From Typhlomys cinereus (Eukaryota; Chordata; Mammalia; Rodentia; Platacanthomyidae), in the NCBI GenBank assembly GCA_023101885.1, contig JALPQD010000626.1, positions 744,001 to 808,000 of the forward strand: a DNA stretch of 64,000 bases. Direction: 5' to 3'. Within the stretch, counting starts at the first letter, position 1; each line of letters starts with the position of its first letter. The translations under genes were made by a program, and so were the position numbers. Below, piece after piece: positions 1 through 12,089 of this stretch. The notes under the pieces are model-generated. The model was not told the origin of the DNA. It made no database searches and worked only from the letters and a program-made list of their open reading frames with translations.

Positions 1-125
1 AAGACTTTGAATTGGCAGCATCTCGTCCACTGCTGCTTCTCACCTGATTCCCAGGGTCTGGTGGTGACCCCGTCGCCGGCTTACCCATTTGCCTCGAGGC
101 CCTCTCTTCCTCCCAGCTGGCCCAG

Positions 126-822
126 GGGATACAGTAACAGAAACCATCCTGCAAATGGCATACTGACCACCCTCACCAAGGTCTCCTACTCTTATTCCAT
201 CTACCTTTGAATCTACTCTTATAGTAAGACTCTACTTTAACAGCCTTTTATTTCTGGTTAGGAGGAGACATCCCATACCCATCAGGATGGAGTCAAGGTG
301 GTGCAGGATCAGCTAAACTGGAAAGAAAAAAACAACAAACCATGGCGATAAAATTGTAAGAGCCTAAAGATAGGGAGGATCAATGATCTACAAGATACTC
401 CACACAAGTTAGGGCCAAAGTAACCATAAGAAGACTTTGCATGACCTGCTCAATGACCGGCACAGAATTGACCCCCCCCCAAAGTCTAGCATGGATCACA
501 GGCACTAGGATCCTTAGAGGCAAGGGATTAACAGCCACAATAGTGTTCCTATACTTATGGGGAACTCAAGAAAGAGTTCTAGGAAATGTTACTGAGTCCT
601 TATACCTCATCAGAGAAGAGGACCCAGAGGGAAGTTTGACATGCACACTAAAGGATGCTACAGGAATGGGGAAGGGAGCATTGGGAGAAAGGGGGGGAAA
701 TGAAGATGAAAAGGGGGAAGAAAGAAGGGGATCCAGAGAGGTGTGGAGGGAGGGATGGGACCATGGTACCTATTAAGTTTGTATGAGTGGAAAAAATAAA
801 TTAATTAATAAAAAAAGAATTT
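126..822 (+). mobile_element. LINE-1 3' UTR fragment, plus strand
   Basis: This is a 5'-truncated LINE-1 made only of 3' UTR. It shows the blocks shared by every LINE-1 3' end in this window: a cccatcaggatgg block near 280, a purine-rich G-run stretch at 650-770, the sequence tttgtatgagtgga, and an A-rich tail at 790-822. The first 125 bases of the window match no family I recognise. The 111-codon open frame at 441-776 is a by-product of the purine-rich UTR. Confidence 0.8.
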
Positions 823-1282
823 AAATTTTTTCTCACACATTTTATTTTTTCCTAATCATAGAAGCTCAATAAGTATCCCCGTCCTCTCCCTCCCTCCCCC
901 TTCCACTCTCTAATCATTCCCCCTTGTACACTCCCCTCTTCCTTTCACCTCCCTCCCTCTTCCTCCCCCAGTGTCTCCCCCTTCCTCTCTCCCATCCCCT
1001 GTAGCATCCCTTTGTATGAACTCCAAACCCTACCCACCCTAGTGAGGGATAAGGACTCAGTTACATAGCCCAGAGCCCCTTCTTCGACTTCCCATTAGAA
1101 TGGAAATTCTGTTTAATCTCTTGCCTATAAGGATCCTACTGCTTGTAGCCTTGTCCCCTGTGATCCATGTTAGACTTTTGGGAGATCATTGACATATCAG
1201 CCATTGTGCAGGTCAGGCAAAGTCCAATCCTGGCTGTTGCAGCCCTAACATGTGTGAAGTACCTTCCATATCATTGGTCCTC

Positions 1283-1706
1283 TGTTGCAGTCCGCCTGCA
1301 TGGTTGCTGATAAATGACCATCACACAACTTAAGGGAACAAGGAGTTTACTTTCTTATGATAGTCTGGTTACAGTTCTTAGTCCAGCTTTATGGGACAGC
1401 ACGCACCAACACCAGGGCTGAGGGAACTGGCCACACCATCACTGCATAACGGCTGAGAGATGGACAATCCTTACTTGCCAGACCAGCATGTCTGGCCAAG
1501 TATACAGAAGGATGCCAACTCTCTCAACCAGCTCTCTGTGATTTATCCAGGACTTAATCCCACCCACCATGGGCTGGATCTTCCCCAGCAACTAGACAAT
1601 CTTCTTCAGGTTTGCTCTGGGTTTAACTCAACCATCAACTCTCTACAACTGTGCCCAGAGCTCAAACCCTCAACAGTTAAGTTGACTCCTGTGCCTAACC
1701 ATGACA
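1283..1706 (-). repeat. MaLR LTR (3' LTR of the minus-strand element)
   Basis: This 424-bp repeat matches 2891-3314 and has tg...ca ends. The plus-strand open frame inside it (1460-1738) also occurs in the other LTR, so it is an LTR shadow and not a gene. Confidence 0.85.
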
Positions 1707-2890
1707 CTCCACCCCTTGTCAACTTGACACAAAAATAATAGCACTTATAAACTTTAACCTTTCCTTGTCCCCACAGATGTTAAAAGTTATCTTAAAATAT
1801 AAATACATTTTATAAATGAATTTAAAATATTCTCATTAAAATTTCAGTTATTAAAATGTTGGAACTAAAAGTCTTTCTTTAAATATGCCAAATTAAATCT
1901 TTAAATATTCCAAATTGAATCATTGTAATAAGGAGAAAACAAGTTAAGAACAAAGTCCAATAAAATTACCACATCCTGTACTTCAATGTCCATCTTCTGT
2001 TGCTCATCATGTAATCACAGTGGCTCAAAGATTTCAGAAATTCCAAGTCCCTGTTTGCAGCTTGAAATTGTAAAAGCACAGTTCCTTTGAACCAAGCTGA
2101 ATCTCCACTCGCAGCAGTCCTCAGCAGCAGTCCCACAGTTCTGGCATCTCAAACACAACTCTGGGTTCTGCTCTGCAGCTTTAAGCTTCACCATCTCGTG
2201 CAGGAACTCTACACCTGCCACTTGGTGTCAAGCTTTTGCTGCTCTCCACAAACCCCTCAGTAGTTTGCCCAAACCAGTATCACGTGAGGGATGCTGCCAG
2301 ATTCCAAAGCAAGTTTGAAATGTAGCTTGGTCCATTGGAGCAACAGCTGCATCAAATCTTGTGCTCTGATGCTGGAAAAACCTATTCCAGGCAGCTAAAC
2401 TTCCAAAGGGCAAGAAGTGGCTTTAACTTGGGCTTTCGGCCCCTGAAGGAATCTGAGTTTTCAAACCACAAACTTGCCATACAGTGGTTTTCACATTTTC
2501 CACTATCCCAGTGCAAGTCACTAGGTTTTCCTTCACTGATACTCATTTCTTCAACAGCAGCAGATATTCTGCTGCCTGCCCTTTGCACATCCAGAGCTTC
2601 ATGGCCACCAACATAGCTCTCCACTATCAAGCAAACCACTCCGTCATGTTCAAATTCAACTTCAACAAAGTCCTTGTTCCCCTCATCAGAAACTGGGCCC
2701 AAACAATTCACAACCCTATCAACACTGATGTTATCCAATTGGCCCACTAAACTCTGAAGAAGGGTATTGGTAATCCACAAAGTGAAAATCTTCAAACATT
2801 TCCAACTTTGTCCAGCAAAACCATTCAAAAGCCACAAAATCCACATAGTCAGATTTATCAGCAACACCCCACTTCCCGGGTACCAAATTC
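1707..2890 (-). mobile_element. MaLR internal region
   Basis: Read on the minus strand, the interior starts directly after the LTR and contains a partly open 184-codon frame at 2936-2382. MaLR interiors are non-autonomous and depend on ERVL enzymes supplied in trans. I see no reverse transcriptase, protease or integrase motif. About 140 bp of this interior, near 2370-2500, recurs inside the LTR derivative at 34283-34803. Confidence 0.75.
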
Positions 2891-3314
2891 TGTTGCAGTC
2901 TGCCTGCATGGCTGCTGATAAATGACCATCACACAACTTAAGAGAACAAGGAGTTTACTTTCTTATGATAGTCTGGTTACAGTTCTCAGTCCAGCTTTAT
3001 GCGACAGCATGCACCAACACCAGGGCTGAGGGAACTGGCCACACCATCACTGCATAATGGCTGAGTGATGGACAATCCTTACTTGCCAGACCAGCATGTC
3101 TGGCCAAGTATACAGAAGGATGCCAACTCTTTCAACCAGCTCTCTGTGATTTATCCAGGGCTTAATCCCACCCACCATGGGTTGGATCTTCCCCAGCAGC
3201 TAGACAATCTTCTTCAAGTTTGCTCTGGGCTTAACTCAACCATCAACTCTCTACAACTGTGCCCAGAGCTCAAACCCTCAACAGTCAAGTTGACTCCTGT
3301 GCCTAACCATGACA
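2891..3314 (-). repeat. MaLR LTR (5' LTR of the minus-strand element)
   Basis: This is the second 424-bp LTR copy, followed at 3315-3319 by the target duplication tcctc. Confidence 0.85.
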
Positions 3315-5839
3315 TCCTCCCATCTTTAGGTTTTTACAATCTGGCCTCCTCTTCCACAAGGTTCCCTGAGCTTTAGGATGGGGAAAGATTTGGCTGGTCT
3401 GGTTCCATGTGAATAATGTAGGGTTTTTGACATTCTGAATTATGCTTTGTTGTTGTGTTCAGTTTTGCATTTCTTGCACCACCCTTGGCTGGATCCCCAT
3501 TGGTATCAAAGGTCACTTCCTAAACAAAGATAAAAGACTGTTTAAACAAAGACATTAATATAAGAGGAGACTCAAAGGTAGAAAGAAAAATAGGAGTAGG
3601 ATATAGCAGTGGGGGGAAGGGGGCAGTGTTCCATTTGCCAATGGTTACCATGCATTTGCCAGTCCCTATATCTTCCTGATTGATGAGATCAAACCTGTTC
3701 CGTTGAAAGTGACTAGGAAGGAAAGTAGGAGTGGTCTGCACCAGATGTCTCCCTACTTATATGCAATACCTTGATGGTGCCCTGTTTTCTCTACTGAAGC
3801 ATGATTCCCTCTCTCCTTTATTTCTGGGGAGAAACATACCTCCACTTCCCTCCTATTCACAATCTTTGCTATTACGGTAAGTATCACAGAAATTTATCTT
3901 TGAATATGTCATTAAGTGGGTTTGGTACTAGGATCAACCTTTTAGGCAGTATATAGAGTGTCTAATTTTCTGTGTCTGGGATACTTCACCCAATATAATT
4001 TTTTCTAATTCCATCCATTTCCTAGCAAATTTCACTAATTTATCATTTTTTCATGGCTGAGTTGTATTCCATTGTTTAACTGTACCACCTTTTCATTATC
4101 CTTTTGTCAACTGTTGGGCATTTAGCTTGATTCCATGACTTTGCTATTGTAAATAGTGCTGCTATGAACATGACTGTGCTTGCCACTGCACTGAATTTTT
4201 GCATTATGATGGATATTTCCAGAAGTGGAGTAGCAGGGTCATATGGCATTTCAATCTTTTAACTTTTTTAAAAATCACCAAACTGATCGCCAATATGGTT
4301 GCATAAGCCTGCATTCCCACCAGCAATGTAGAAGAGTTCCCTTCTCGCCACATCCTCTCCAGAATTTGGTGTTGTTTTATTGTGGATTTTTGCCATCCTG
4401 AGATGATATCTCAGGGAAGTTTTGATTTGCATTTCCCTGATGGCTAGGGATATGGAGCATTTTTTAAGATATTTGTTAGACATTGCAATTTCATCTCTGG
4501 AAAAGTTTGTTTTGAGTTCCCAGGCCCATTTTTTAATTGGGTTATTTATCTCCTTGGTGTTTTCTTTTTAAGTTCTTTGTGCACTCTTGATAATAGAACT
4601 CTATCAGATATGTAGTTAGTAAAGATTCCCTCCCATTCTGTGAGTTACCTTCTTGCTGGGTTTACAATTTCTTTATCTGAACAGAAGCTCTTTAATTTCA
4701 TAAGATCCCATTTGTTGAGTGTTGTTTCTAGTGACTATGCTATTGGATTTTGGTTTAGGAAGTGTTTTGGCCTAGCCCTATCAGCTCGAAGGAGTTCCCT
4801 ACTCTTTCAACTAAGGTTTTTATAGTCTGTGGTCTAATATTAAGGTCCTTGATCCATTTAAAATTAACTTTTGTGCATGGTGACAAGTATGGGTCCAATT
4901 TTCATGTTCTGCATGTTAACATCCAGTTTTGCCAACACCATTTGTTGAAGATGCTGTTTTTTTTTACATTGAAATTTCTGGGCCCTTTGTCAAAGATCAA
5001 ATGGCTGTAATTGTGTGGGCTTATATCTGCATCTTCAACCCTTATCCATTGATCTGCATGTCTATTTTGGAGCCAGTACCATGCTGTTTTTATTACCATG
5101 GATTCATAGTATAGATTAAGGATTGGTATGGTGATACTTCTAGCAATGTTTTTGTTATTCAGTATTGTTTTTGCTATCCTGGGTCTTTGGCGTTTCCACA
5201 TGAATTTTGGGTTTGGTCAATTTCTTTAAAGAATTGCTTAGGGACTTTGATTAGTATAGCATTGAATCTCTATATTGCTTTTGGTAGAATGGTCATTTAT
5301 ATAATGTTGATTCTGCCTATTCAGAAGTATGGGCGATCTTTCCACCTTCTTGTGTCTTCTGTAATTTCTTTCTTTAGCGTTTTAAAGTTTTAATTGTAAA
5401 GGTTTCTCACTTCTTTGGTTAGGTCTATAGCAAAGCATTTCATATTTTTAGGCGCTATAGTAAGTGGCATTGTTTCACCGAGGACTTTTTCACTTTTTTT
5501 GTCCTTGGTGTATAGGAAGGCCACTGATTTTTACACATTTATTTTGTAATCTGCCACCCTGCTAAACTTCTGTATGAGTTCCTGGAGTATCCTGATAGAA
5601 TTTTTAGGATCACTCATGTACATGATCATCTCATCTCCAAATAGAGATATCTTGACTTCTTCCTTGTTGATTTGAATCCCTTTTATCTCCCTCTCTTGTC
5701 TTATGGCTTCAGCTAAGACTTCAAGTACAATATTGAATAGAAGTGGTGAGAGTGGACAGCCTTGTCTAATTCCTGATCAAAGTGGGAATGCATCAAGTTT
5801 TTCCCCATTAAGTATAATCCTTGCTGTTGGCTTGTGTAC

Positions 5840-7060
5840 ATATTTTTTTATTTTTTCCACTCATACAAATTTGATAAGTACCCATTCCCTCCCTCCCCGC
5901 ACACTTCCCTGAATCCCCTTGCTCCCTTACCCCTTTTCTGCTTCTTTTCCCCTCTCCCTTCCTTTCTCTCAGTCCCCCTCCCCCAACCCTGGAGCATCCT
6001 TGTGTGTGCATGTCAAACTTCCCTCTGGGTGGCTGTTATTCCGTTGCCTCTAAGGATCCTAGTGCCTGTGATCCATGCTAGTCTTTGGGGGGTCAATGAT
6101 ATGTTGGTCATAACACAGGTCATGCAAAGTCCTATAATGATTACTTCGGCCCTAACTGTTGTGGAGTATCTTGCATATCATTGCTCATTCCCATTTTTAG
6201 GCTCTTACAGTCTTACCACCCCCTCTTTCACAAATTTCCCTGAGCTTTGGGATGGGGAAACATTCGGCTAGCCTGGTTCCTGGTGATTAGTGTAGGGTCT
6301 CTGATGTTCTGAATTATGTTTTTTTTTTCTTACAGTTTAGCTGTTCCTGCACCACCTGTGGCTCTATCCTGATGGTATTGGATGTCACCTCCTAGCCAGA
6401 GATAAAAGGCAGTTAAAATAGAGTCTTATTATTAGAGTAGATTCATAGGTAGATGGAATAAGAGTAGGAGACCTTGGTGAGGAGGGTCAGTCTCCCATTT
6501 GCAGGATGGATACCTTCTGTCTGCTAGACCTTATGCCCTCCCTGTTTGGTGACATCAAATCGCATCACTTGCCAATTTCCAGGAAGGAAATTGTTAGCTT
6601 AACCAAATGTCTCATTACTTACTTGCAGTACTTGATGGTGGCCTATTTTCTCTGCTGCAGCATGATCCTCTCTCCTTGTTTCTGGCAGGGCCCTCCTTCC
6701 CCTTCCCTCCTGTTTATAATATTTGCAATTACTATAGGTATTACAGAGATTTATCTGTGAGTGAGTCTGTAAGTGGGTTTGGTACTAGGATCCACCTATC
6801 AGGGAGTAAATACAGCACTTAATTTTCTGTGTCTTGGATACTACACTCAATATAATTTTTTCTAATTCCATCCATTTCCCAGCAAATTTCTTTAATTCAT
6901 CTTTTTTGAAGGCTGAGTATATTTCATTATATAAATCTACCACATTTTCCTTATCCACCCATCAAGTGTTGGGAATTTGGGATGATTCCATGACTTTGCT
7001 ATTTGTAAACAGTGCTACTATGAACATGGTCATGCTTCTGCTATTGAAATGAATTATTGC
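5840..7060 (-). mobile_element. Nested LINE-1 3' fragment (copy b) inside ORF2 of copy a
   Basis: At 5840 the ORF2 sequence of copy a breaks into a T-rich block followed by the ccactcatacaaa LINE-1 terminal motif. From there it runs through 3' UTR into the ORF2 C-terminus until about 7060, where the ORF2 of copy a resumes. A short tgtaca repeat at both junctions is a likely target duplication remnant. It is a 5'-truncated minus-strand insertion. Confidence 0.8.
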
Positions 7061-7296
7061 TGTACAACTTTTATTGTATTGATAAAGGTTCCTTCTATTC
7101 CAACTGTCTCTAGGGTTTTAATCATAAAAGGCTGTTGGAGCTCATCAAAAGCTTTGTCTGCATCTATCGAGAGTATCATGTGGTCTTGAATTTTGGACTG
7201 GTTTATATGGTGAATTACGTTTATTGATTTGCGTATGTTGAACCAACCTTGTGTACCTGGGATTAAGCCTACTTGATGCCCGTGAATGATCTTTTT

Positions 7297-7585
7297 TTTA
7301 ATTATTATTATTATTATTTATTCAATTGTGAGTGTGTGTGCGTGTGTATGTATGTATGTGTGTGTCTGCGTGTGTAGAACCACGGACGAACTCCGGAACC
7401 ACCATGGACGCCTCCACCTCCTCCTTGTCACTCTGCCCCGGGATTCACAGGCTCCGCCCTACCAGGACCAGAAACGCAGGCTGCCCCCGCTTCTGCCTGG
7501 CGTCTATACGTGGGATCTGGGATCCGAACTCAGGACCTTCCGCCTGCAAGGCAGAGGCTTAACCCCTGAGCCACCTCTCCAGCCC
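7297..7585 (-). mobile_element. Young B2-like tRNA-derived SINE
   Basis: The element is read on the minus strand. Its head (gggctggagaggtggctcag) lies at 7585 and its tail is a TG-rich microsatellite followed by a T/A-rich end at 7297-7370. It is flanked by a perfect 16-bp target duplication, cgtgaatgatcttttt, at 7281-7296 and 7586-7601. The tRNA-like head carries A-box and B-box-like motifs for RNA polymerase III. The body is nearly identical to the copies at 58696-59022 and 60288-60597. It interrupts LINE-1 ORF2 of copy a. Confidence 0.9.
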
Positions 7586-8106
7586 CGTGAATGATCTTTT
7601 TGATATGTTTTTTAATCCGATTTGCTAAGACTTTGTTGAGAATCTTTGCATCTATGTTCATCAAATAGATTGGCCTATAGTTTTCTTTTTTAAGTGTCTC
7701 TTTATTAGGTTTTGGGATTAGTATGATATTAGCTTCATAGAAAGAATTTGGAAGTGTTCCTTCCTTCACAATTTGAGGAACAGTTTAAGGAGTATTGGTG
7801 TTAGTTGTTCCTTAAATGTCTGGGAGAATTCTGTGCTGAATCCATCTGGTCCAGAACATTTTTCGGTAGAAAGATTGGAGATTACTTCATCAATTTCCTC
7901 ATTTGTTATAGGACAATTTAAATAATTTGAAATTTCCTGATTCAATTTAGGTAACTTTTGCTAACTCAGAAATTTATCCATTTCTTTTGCATTATGAAAT
8001 TTCATGCAGTATAAGTTTTTGAAATATGACCTTATATTTCTCTGAATTCCTTTGGTATCAGTTGTGATAACTCCATTTTCATTTCTAATTTTGTTAATTT
8101 GGGTTT

Positions 8107-8133
8107 TCTCTCTCTCTCTCTCTCTCTCTCTCT
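8107..8133. repeat. (TC)n microsatellite
   Basis: A pure TC dinucleotide run of about 27 bp lies inside the decayed LINE-1 ORF2. The other LINE-1 copies have only tctctctt there. Confidence 0.95.
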
Positions 8134-9299
8134 TGATTTTGGTGTATAAATCTTGTTGATTTTTTCAAAGAACCAGCTTTTTGACTGTTTCATTTTTTCT
8201 ATCCTTTTCCTTATTTCAATTTCAGATATTTCTACCCTGATTTTGCTAAACTCCTCTCTTCTACTGCTTTTGGGATTGGATTGCTCTTGTGTCTCTAAAG
8301 CTTAAGCTACATTGCAAAGTTATTTATTTTTGACATTTCTATTTTTTTTGATGTAGTCATCAAGAGCTACAAACTTACCTCTTAGGATGGCTTTCATTGT
8401 GTCCCAGAGATTTTGATATGTTGTATTATCATTATCATTCACTTCTAGAAAATCTTGAATTTCCTTTATGACTTCTTTCTGAACTAAATTCTCATTCAGC
8501 ATCATAGTGTTTAGTTTCAAAGTGTATTTTCTGTTTGTTGTGTTGTGGATGTCAAACTTTATACCATTGTGGTCTGATAGGGTACAGGCTGTGATTTCAA
8601 CTTTCCTTTATATGTGCAGATTCGTTATGTGTCCCAATATGTGGTCTATTTTGGAGGAAGTTCCACGGGCTACAAAGAAAAATGTATATTCTTTGGTGAG
8701 TGGATGGAAACTTCAATAGAGATCTGTAAGGTGCATTTGAGTTACGGTTTGTTTAAGTTCCAATGTGTCTCTGTTAGAGTTTTTTGGCTGGTTGATCTAT
8801 CCCACATTGAGAGTTCAATATTGAAATCCCCAAGAATTATAATTTTGAGATTGATTTCTTATTTCAGATGTTGTATCATTTGCTTATTGAATGTGGAGGA
8901 GCCCATATTAGGTGCATATATTACTTATGGTGAAGTCTTCCTGATGAATTGTACCTGTGATTAAAATGTAGTATCCTTCTGTACCTCTTTTGATTTTTTT
9001 TGGTTTGATGTCAACTTTGTCTGATAGCATAATTGCAACCACTGCCTGTTTCATGCTTCTATTAGCTTGCAGAATTTTTGACCAGCCTTTTAGTTTCAGA
9101 ATGTGCCTATCTTTTTTGGTGAGATGTGTTTCCTGAAGGCAGCAGCTGGATGGGCTTTGATTTCCAATCAATGTTTGTAATCTGAGTCTTTTGATTGTTG
9201 ATTTGGCATTTTGTATTATAAAGGAGTAATTGCTTTTAATTCCTGACACTTTTTGTGTTTAGTTGCCTTCATAAGGGTATTATTTAGCTTATAGGTTTG

Positions 9300-10080
9300 G
9301 GTGGTATTATAGTTCCTTTCTGGCATCCTGGACATGCTTGTTCTTTTCTTCAAGATTGAGTATCTTTTCTAGGATTTTTTGAAGGCCTAATTTGGTGGTC
9401 ATGTAAGCCTTCAAGTTGTCTCTGTGCTGGAAAATTTTTCTTTCACCCTCAATCATGGCTGATAGTTTTGTGGGGTATATCACCCTGGGTTGACATTCAA
9501 TACTTAAAGTATGTCTCTCCATACTCTTCTGGTGTTTACTGTGTCTGTTGAAAAATTATTTGTTATTTCAATAGGTTTACCTTTAAAAGTGATTGGATTT
9601 TTTTTCTCTTGGAGCCCTCAGCATATTTTCTTTGTATTGTATGTGTAGCTCTTTGACTGTTATTTGCCATGGTGAGTTTCGATTTGGTCATATCTGCTTG
9701 GGATGCAGAATGTCTCTTGCATTTGTTTGGGCCTTTCTTTCTTTAGATGAGGAAGTTTTCCTTTAAGATAATTTGAAAATTTTCTTCAGGTGTGATATTT
9801 TAGGATTCTTGTTCTGGTATTACATGAATGCACATGTTAAACTTCATCAAGGTGTCCCATAACTCTTGAATATTTTTTGGTTTTCACAACCCCTTTGATT
9901 GAACAAGATATTTCTTCCACTTTTTCTTCAAGATCTGATATTCTCTTTTCTGCTTCATTAGTTCTGCTGACAAGACTCTCTGTTGAGTTCTGGGTTAAAG
10001 ATAACTTGCCTTTTAGCTCAAGTTTAAACTCTGCTTGAGATTGTATTAACTGCTCTATGCTTATTTTTGCTTCTTTTTTT
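9300..10080 (-). pseudogene. LINE-1 ORF1 pseudogene (copy a)
   Basis: These are fragments of the LINE-1 RNA-binding ORF1 protein: a coiled-coil segment (minus frame, 10085-9837) and the C-terminal domain (9522-9307). Both can be recognised by comparison with the ORF1 copies at 41140-42204 and 51707-52489. Frameshifts separate them. The N-terminus is cut off where another LINE-1 3' end begins at 10081. Confidence 0.75.
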
Positions 10081-10081
10081 A

Positions 10082-11535
10082 ACATTTTTTATTCTTATTT
10101 CTGCTCATACAAAATTAATAGGTACAGCAGTTCCATCCCTCCTTCCTCCTCCCCCCCGGACTCCCCTGCTTCCCCTCCTCTTAACCCCCTCCCCATCCCC
10201 CACTGCTTCCCCCCATTCCCTGGAGAATCCTTTAATGTGCATGCCTGACTCTCCTCTGGGTCCTCCTCTCCGATGACATACAAGGACCCAGTGGCATTTC
10301 CCTGAACCCTTTCCTGTGTTCCCCTTAAGCATAGGAACACTACTGTGGCGGTCAATCCCTTGCCTCCAAGGATCTTGGTGCCTTTAGCAAATGCTAGACT
10401 TTGTGGGGTCAATAGTGTGTGGGACATTGCGCAGGGCATGCAAAATCCAATTATGATTGCTTCGGCCCTAACTTGTGTGGAGTATCTTGCATATCATTGC
10501 TCCTCCCATCTTGTGCTATTACGATCTTACTGCCCCCTCTTTTGCAAATTTCCCTGAGTTTCAGGATGGGGAGAGATTAGGCTGGCCTAGTTCTAGGAGG
10601 TTGATATAGAGTCTCTGAAATTCTGGATTATGGTTTGTTGATTTTCTTTTGCAGTTTTGCTGCTCCTGCAATGCCCTTCACTCCATCCCCATGGGTATTG
10701 TATGTCACCCCCTGGCCAGAGATAAAAAGCTGTTAAACTAGAGTCTTGTTATAAGAGTATATTCAAAGGTAGATTTAATAAAAGTAGGAAACCACAGTGA
10801 GGGAGGGGGTCAATCACTCATCTGTGAAATGGTTACTTTTTATCTGCCAGACAATATGCCCTCCCCTTCTGGTGAGATCATTCCCCATCAGTTGTAAATG
10901 ATCAGGAAGGAAAGTCTGTGAACTTAACCAGATGTCTCATTGCTTACTTGCAGTCCTTGATGGTGGCCTATTTTCTCTGCTGTAACATGGTCCCTTCTCT
11001 CTTTGTTACTGGTGTGACCCTCTTTCCCCATCCCTCCTGTTCATAATCCTTGCAATTACTGTAGGTATTACAGAGATTTATTTTTGAGTGTCTCTAAGTG
11101 GGTTTGGTACTAGGAGCCACCTATTAGGGAGTACATACGGCGCTTAATTTTCTGTGTCTGGGATACTTCACTTAATATAATTGTTTCTAATTCTATCCAT
11201 TTCCCGGCAAATTTCATTAATTCATCATTTTTGATGGCTGAGTAGTACTACATTGTATAGATGTACCACATTTTCCTTATCCACTCATCAACTGTTGGAC
11301 ATTTGGGTTGATTCCATGACTTTGCTATTGTAAACAGTGTTGCTATGAACATGGTCGTGCTTGTGCTATCAAGGTAAGTTTTTGTTGTATGGGGGATTAT
11401 TCCCAAAAGTGGAATCGCAGGGTCATATGGCATTTCAATCTTTAATTTCTTTAAGAATCTCCAGACAGCTCGCCAGAGTGGCTATATAAGCCTGCATTCC
11501 CACCAGCAATGTAGGAGAGTTCCCCTCTCTGGGAA
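10082..11535 (-). mobile_element. LINE-1 3' fragment (copy c), minus strand
   Basis: A T-rich block and the ctcatacaaaa terminal motif at 10075-10115 start a LINE-1 3' UTR. It passes into the ORF2 C-terminus (minus frame 11433-11248, beginning [12 protein letters not shown]). At about 11535 the sequence flips to plus-strand LINE-1 3' UTR. Confidence 0.8.
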
Positions 11536-11760
11536 ATGTCACTGAGTCCTTGCATCTCATCGGAGAGGAGGACCCAGAGGAGAGTTTGGTATGCACATTA
11601 AAGGATGCTCCAGGGATGGGAGGGGGAGGCACTGGGGGATGGAGAGAGAAGGAGAAGGGGAGGGAGGCACAGGGGAATAGGGGGTTGTGGGGGGGGGACC
11701 GGTGTACCTGTTAAGTTTGTATGAGTGGAAATAAAAAAATAATTAAATAAATAAATAAAA
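11536..11760 (+). mobile_element. LINE-1 3' end, plus strand
   Basis: This is about 200 bp of plus-strand LINE-1 3' UTR (gggaaatgtcactgagtcc, then a purine-rich G-run stretch) with an A/T-rich tail at 11733-11762. It lies head to head with copy c, so it may be a separate truncated insertion or an inversion product. Confidence 0.7.
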
Positions 11761-11761
11761 A

Positions 11762-12089
11762 CAAGACCCGTTCACAAACCATAATTCATGACAGCAAAGA
11801 CCCTACATAATTCACCTGGAACCAGACAGCCAAATCTTGCCCCATCCTAAAGCTCAGGGAACCTTGCAGAAGATGGGGTGGCAAGAGCCAACAATATGCA
11901 AGATACTCCACACAAGTCAGTGCTGTAGCAGCCAGAATATAGCCACAATGTGATTGGACTTTGCCTGACCTGGCAAACATGTCAACAACCCCCCACAAAG
12001 TCGAGCACACATCACAGGGGAGAAAGCTTCAGGCAGTAGGATCCTTAGAGGGAAGGGATTAAACAGTCATAATAGAGTTCTCATACTAG
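11762..12089 (+). mobile_element. Old LINE-1 3' UTR, left part (target of ERV-A)
   Basis: Plus-strand LINE-1 3' UTR (tcacctggaaccagacagcc, cacaagtcag, gcaaggg-like blocks) breaks off at 12089, and ctag at 12086-12089 is the target duplication of ERV-A. The same UTR resumes at 25277. Confidence 0.8.

Larger units (their letters stand above)
1283..3314 (-). mobile_element. Complete ERVL-MaLR element with two 424-bp LTRs
   Basis: Two 424-bp direct repeats (1283-1706 and 2891-3314) flank an 1184-bp interior. The unit is bracketed by a perfect 5-bp duplication, tcctc, at 1278-1282 and 3315-3319. Read on the minus strand, the LTR starts tgtcatggttaggc and ends in a tttatcagcaacca-type motif followed by the terminal caaca. 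The interior then begins with a ggtacc-gaagtggggtgttgct motif, which resembles the start of mammalian MaLR interiors. The 5-bp duplication also fits ERVL/MaLR. The LTRs differ at about 15 of 424 positions by eye, with no length difference. The element sits in the 3' UTR of LINE-1 copy a. Confidence 0.85.
4000..9250 (-). pseudogene. LINE-1 ORF2 pseudogene (copy a)
   Basis: This is the broken remnant of the LINE-1 endonuclease/reverse transcriptase. The minus-strand frame starts at 9249 with the MSGIK start shared with the younger copy. The endonuclease region follows to about 8520, including a CCLQETHL motif that marks the catalytic glutamate. The fingers/palm region covers about 8480-7060, and the thumb and C-terminus cover about 5840-4000. 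Stops, frameshifts and two insertions break it into pieces of 60-115 codons. It makes no functional product. Confidence 0.85.
838..10081 (-). mobile_element. Decayed long LINE-1 (copy a), minus strand, heavily interrupted
   Basis: Read on the minus strand, this copy runs from ORF1 (about 10080-9300) through ORF2 (about 9250-4000) to the 3' UTR, which ends in a T-rich stretch near 838-855. The 5' UTR is missing because a second LINE-1 3' end abuts ORF1 at 10081. It is split by a MaLR provirus (1283-3314), a nested LINE-1 3' fragment (5840-7060) and a SINE (7297-7585). Removing these restores collinearity with the younger copy at 36238-42579. Many stops and frameshifts make it inactive. Confidence 0.85.

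Noticed and set aside
1460..1738. Frame with similar copies at 3065-3376 and, in reverse, 34451-34209
   Set aside because: It lies in MaLR LTR copies on the antisense strand, with no coding signature.
7286..7594. 102-codon frame resembling one at 60289-60606
   Set aside because: Both lie in antisense copies of the young SINE.
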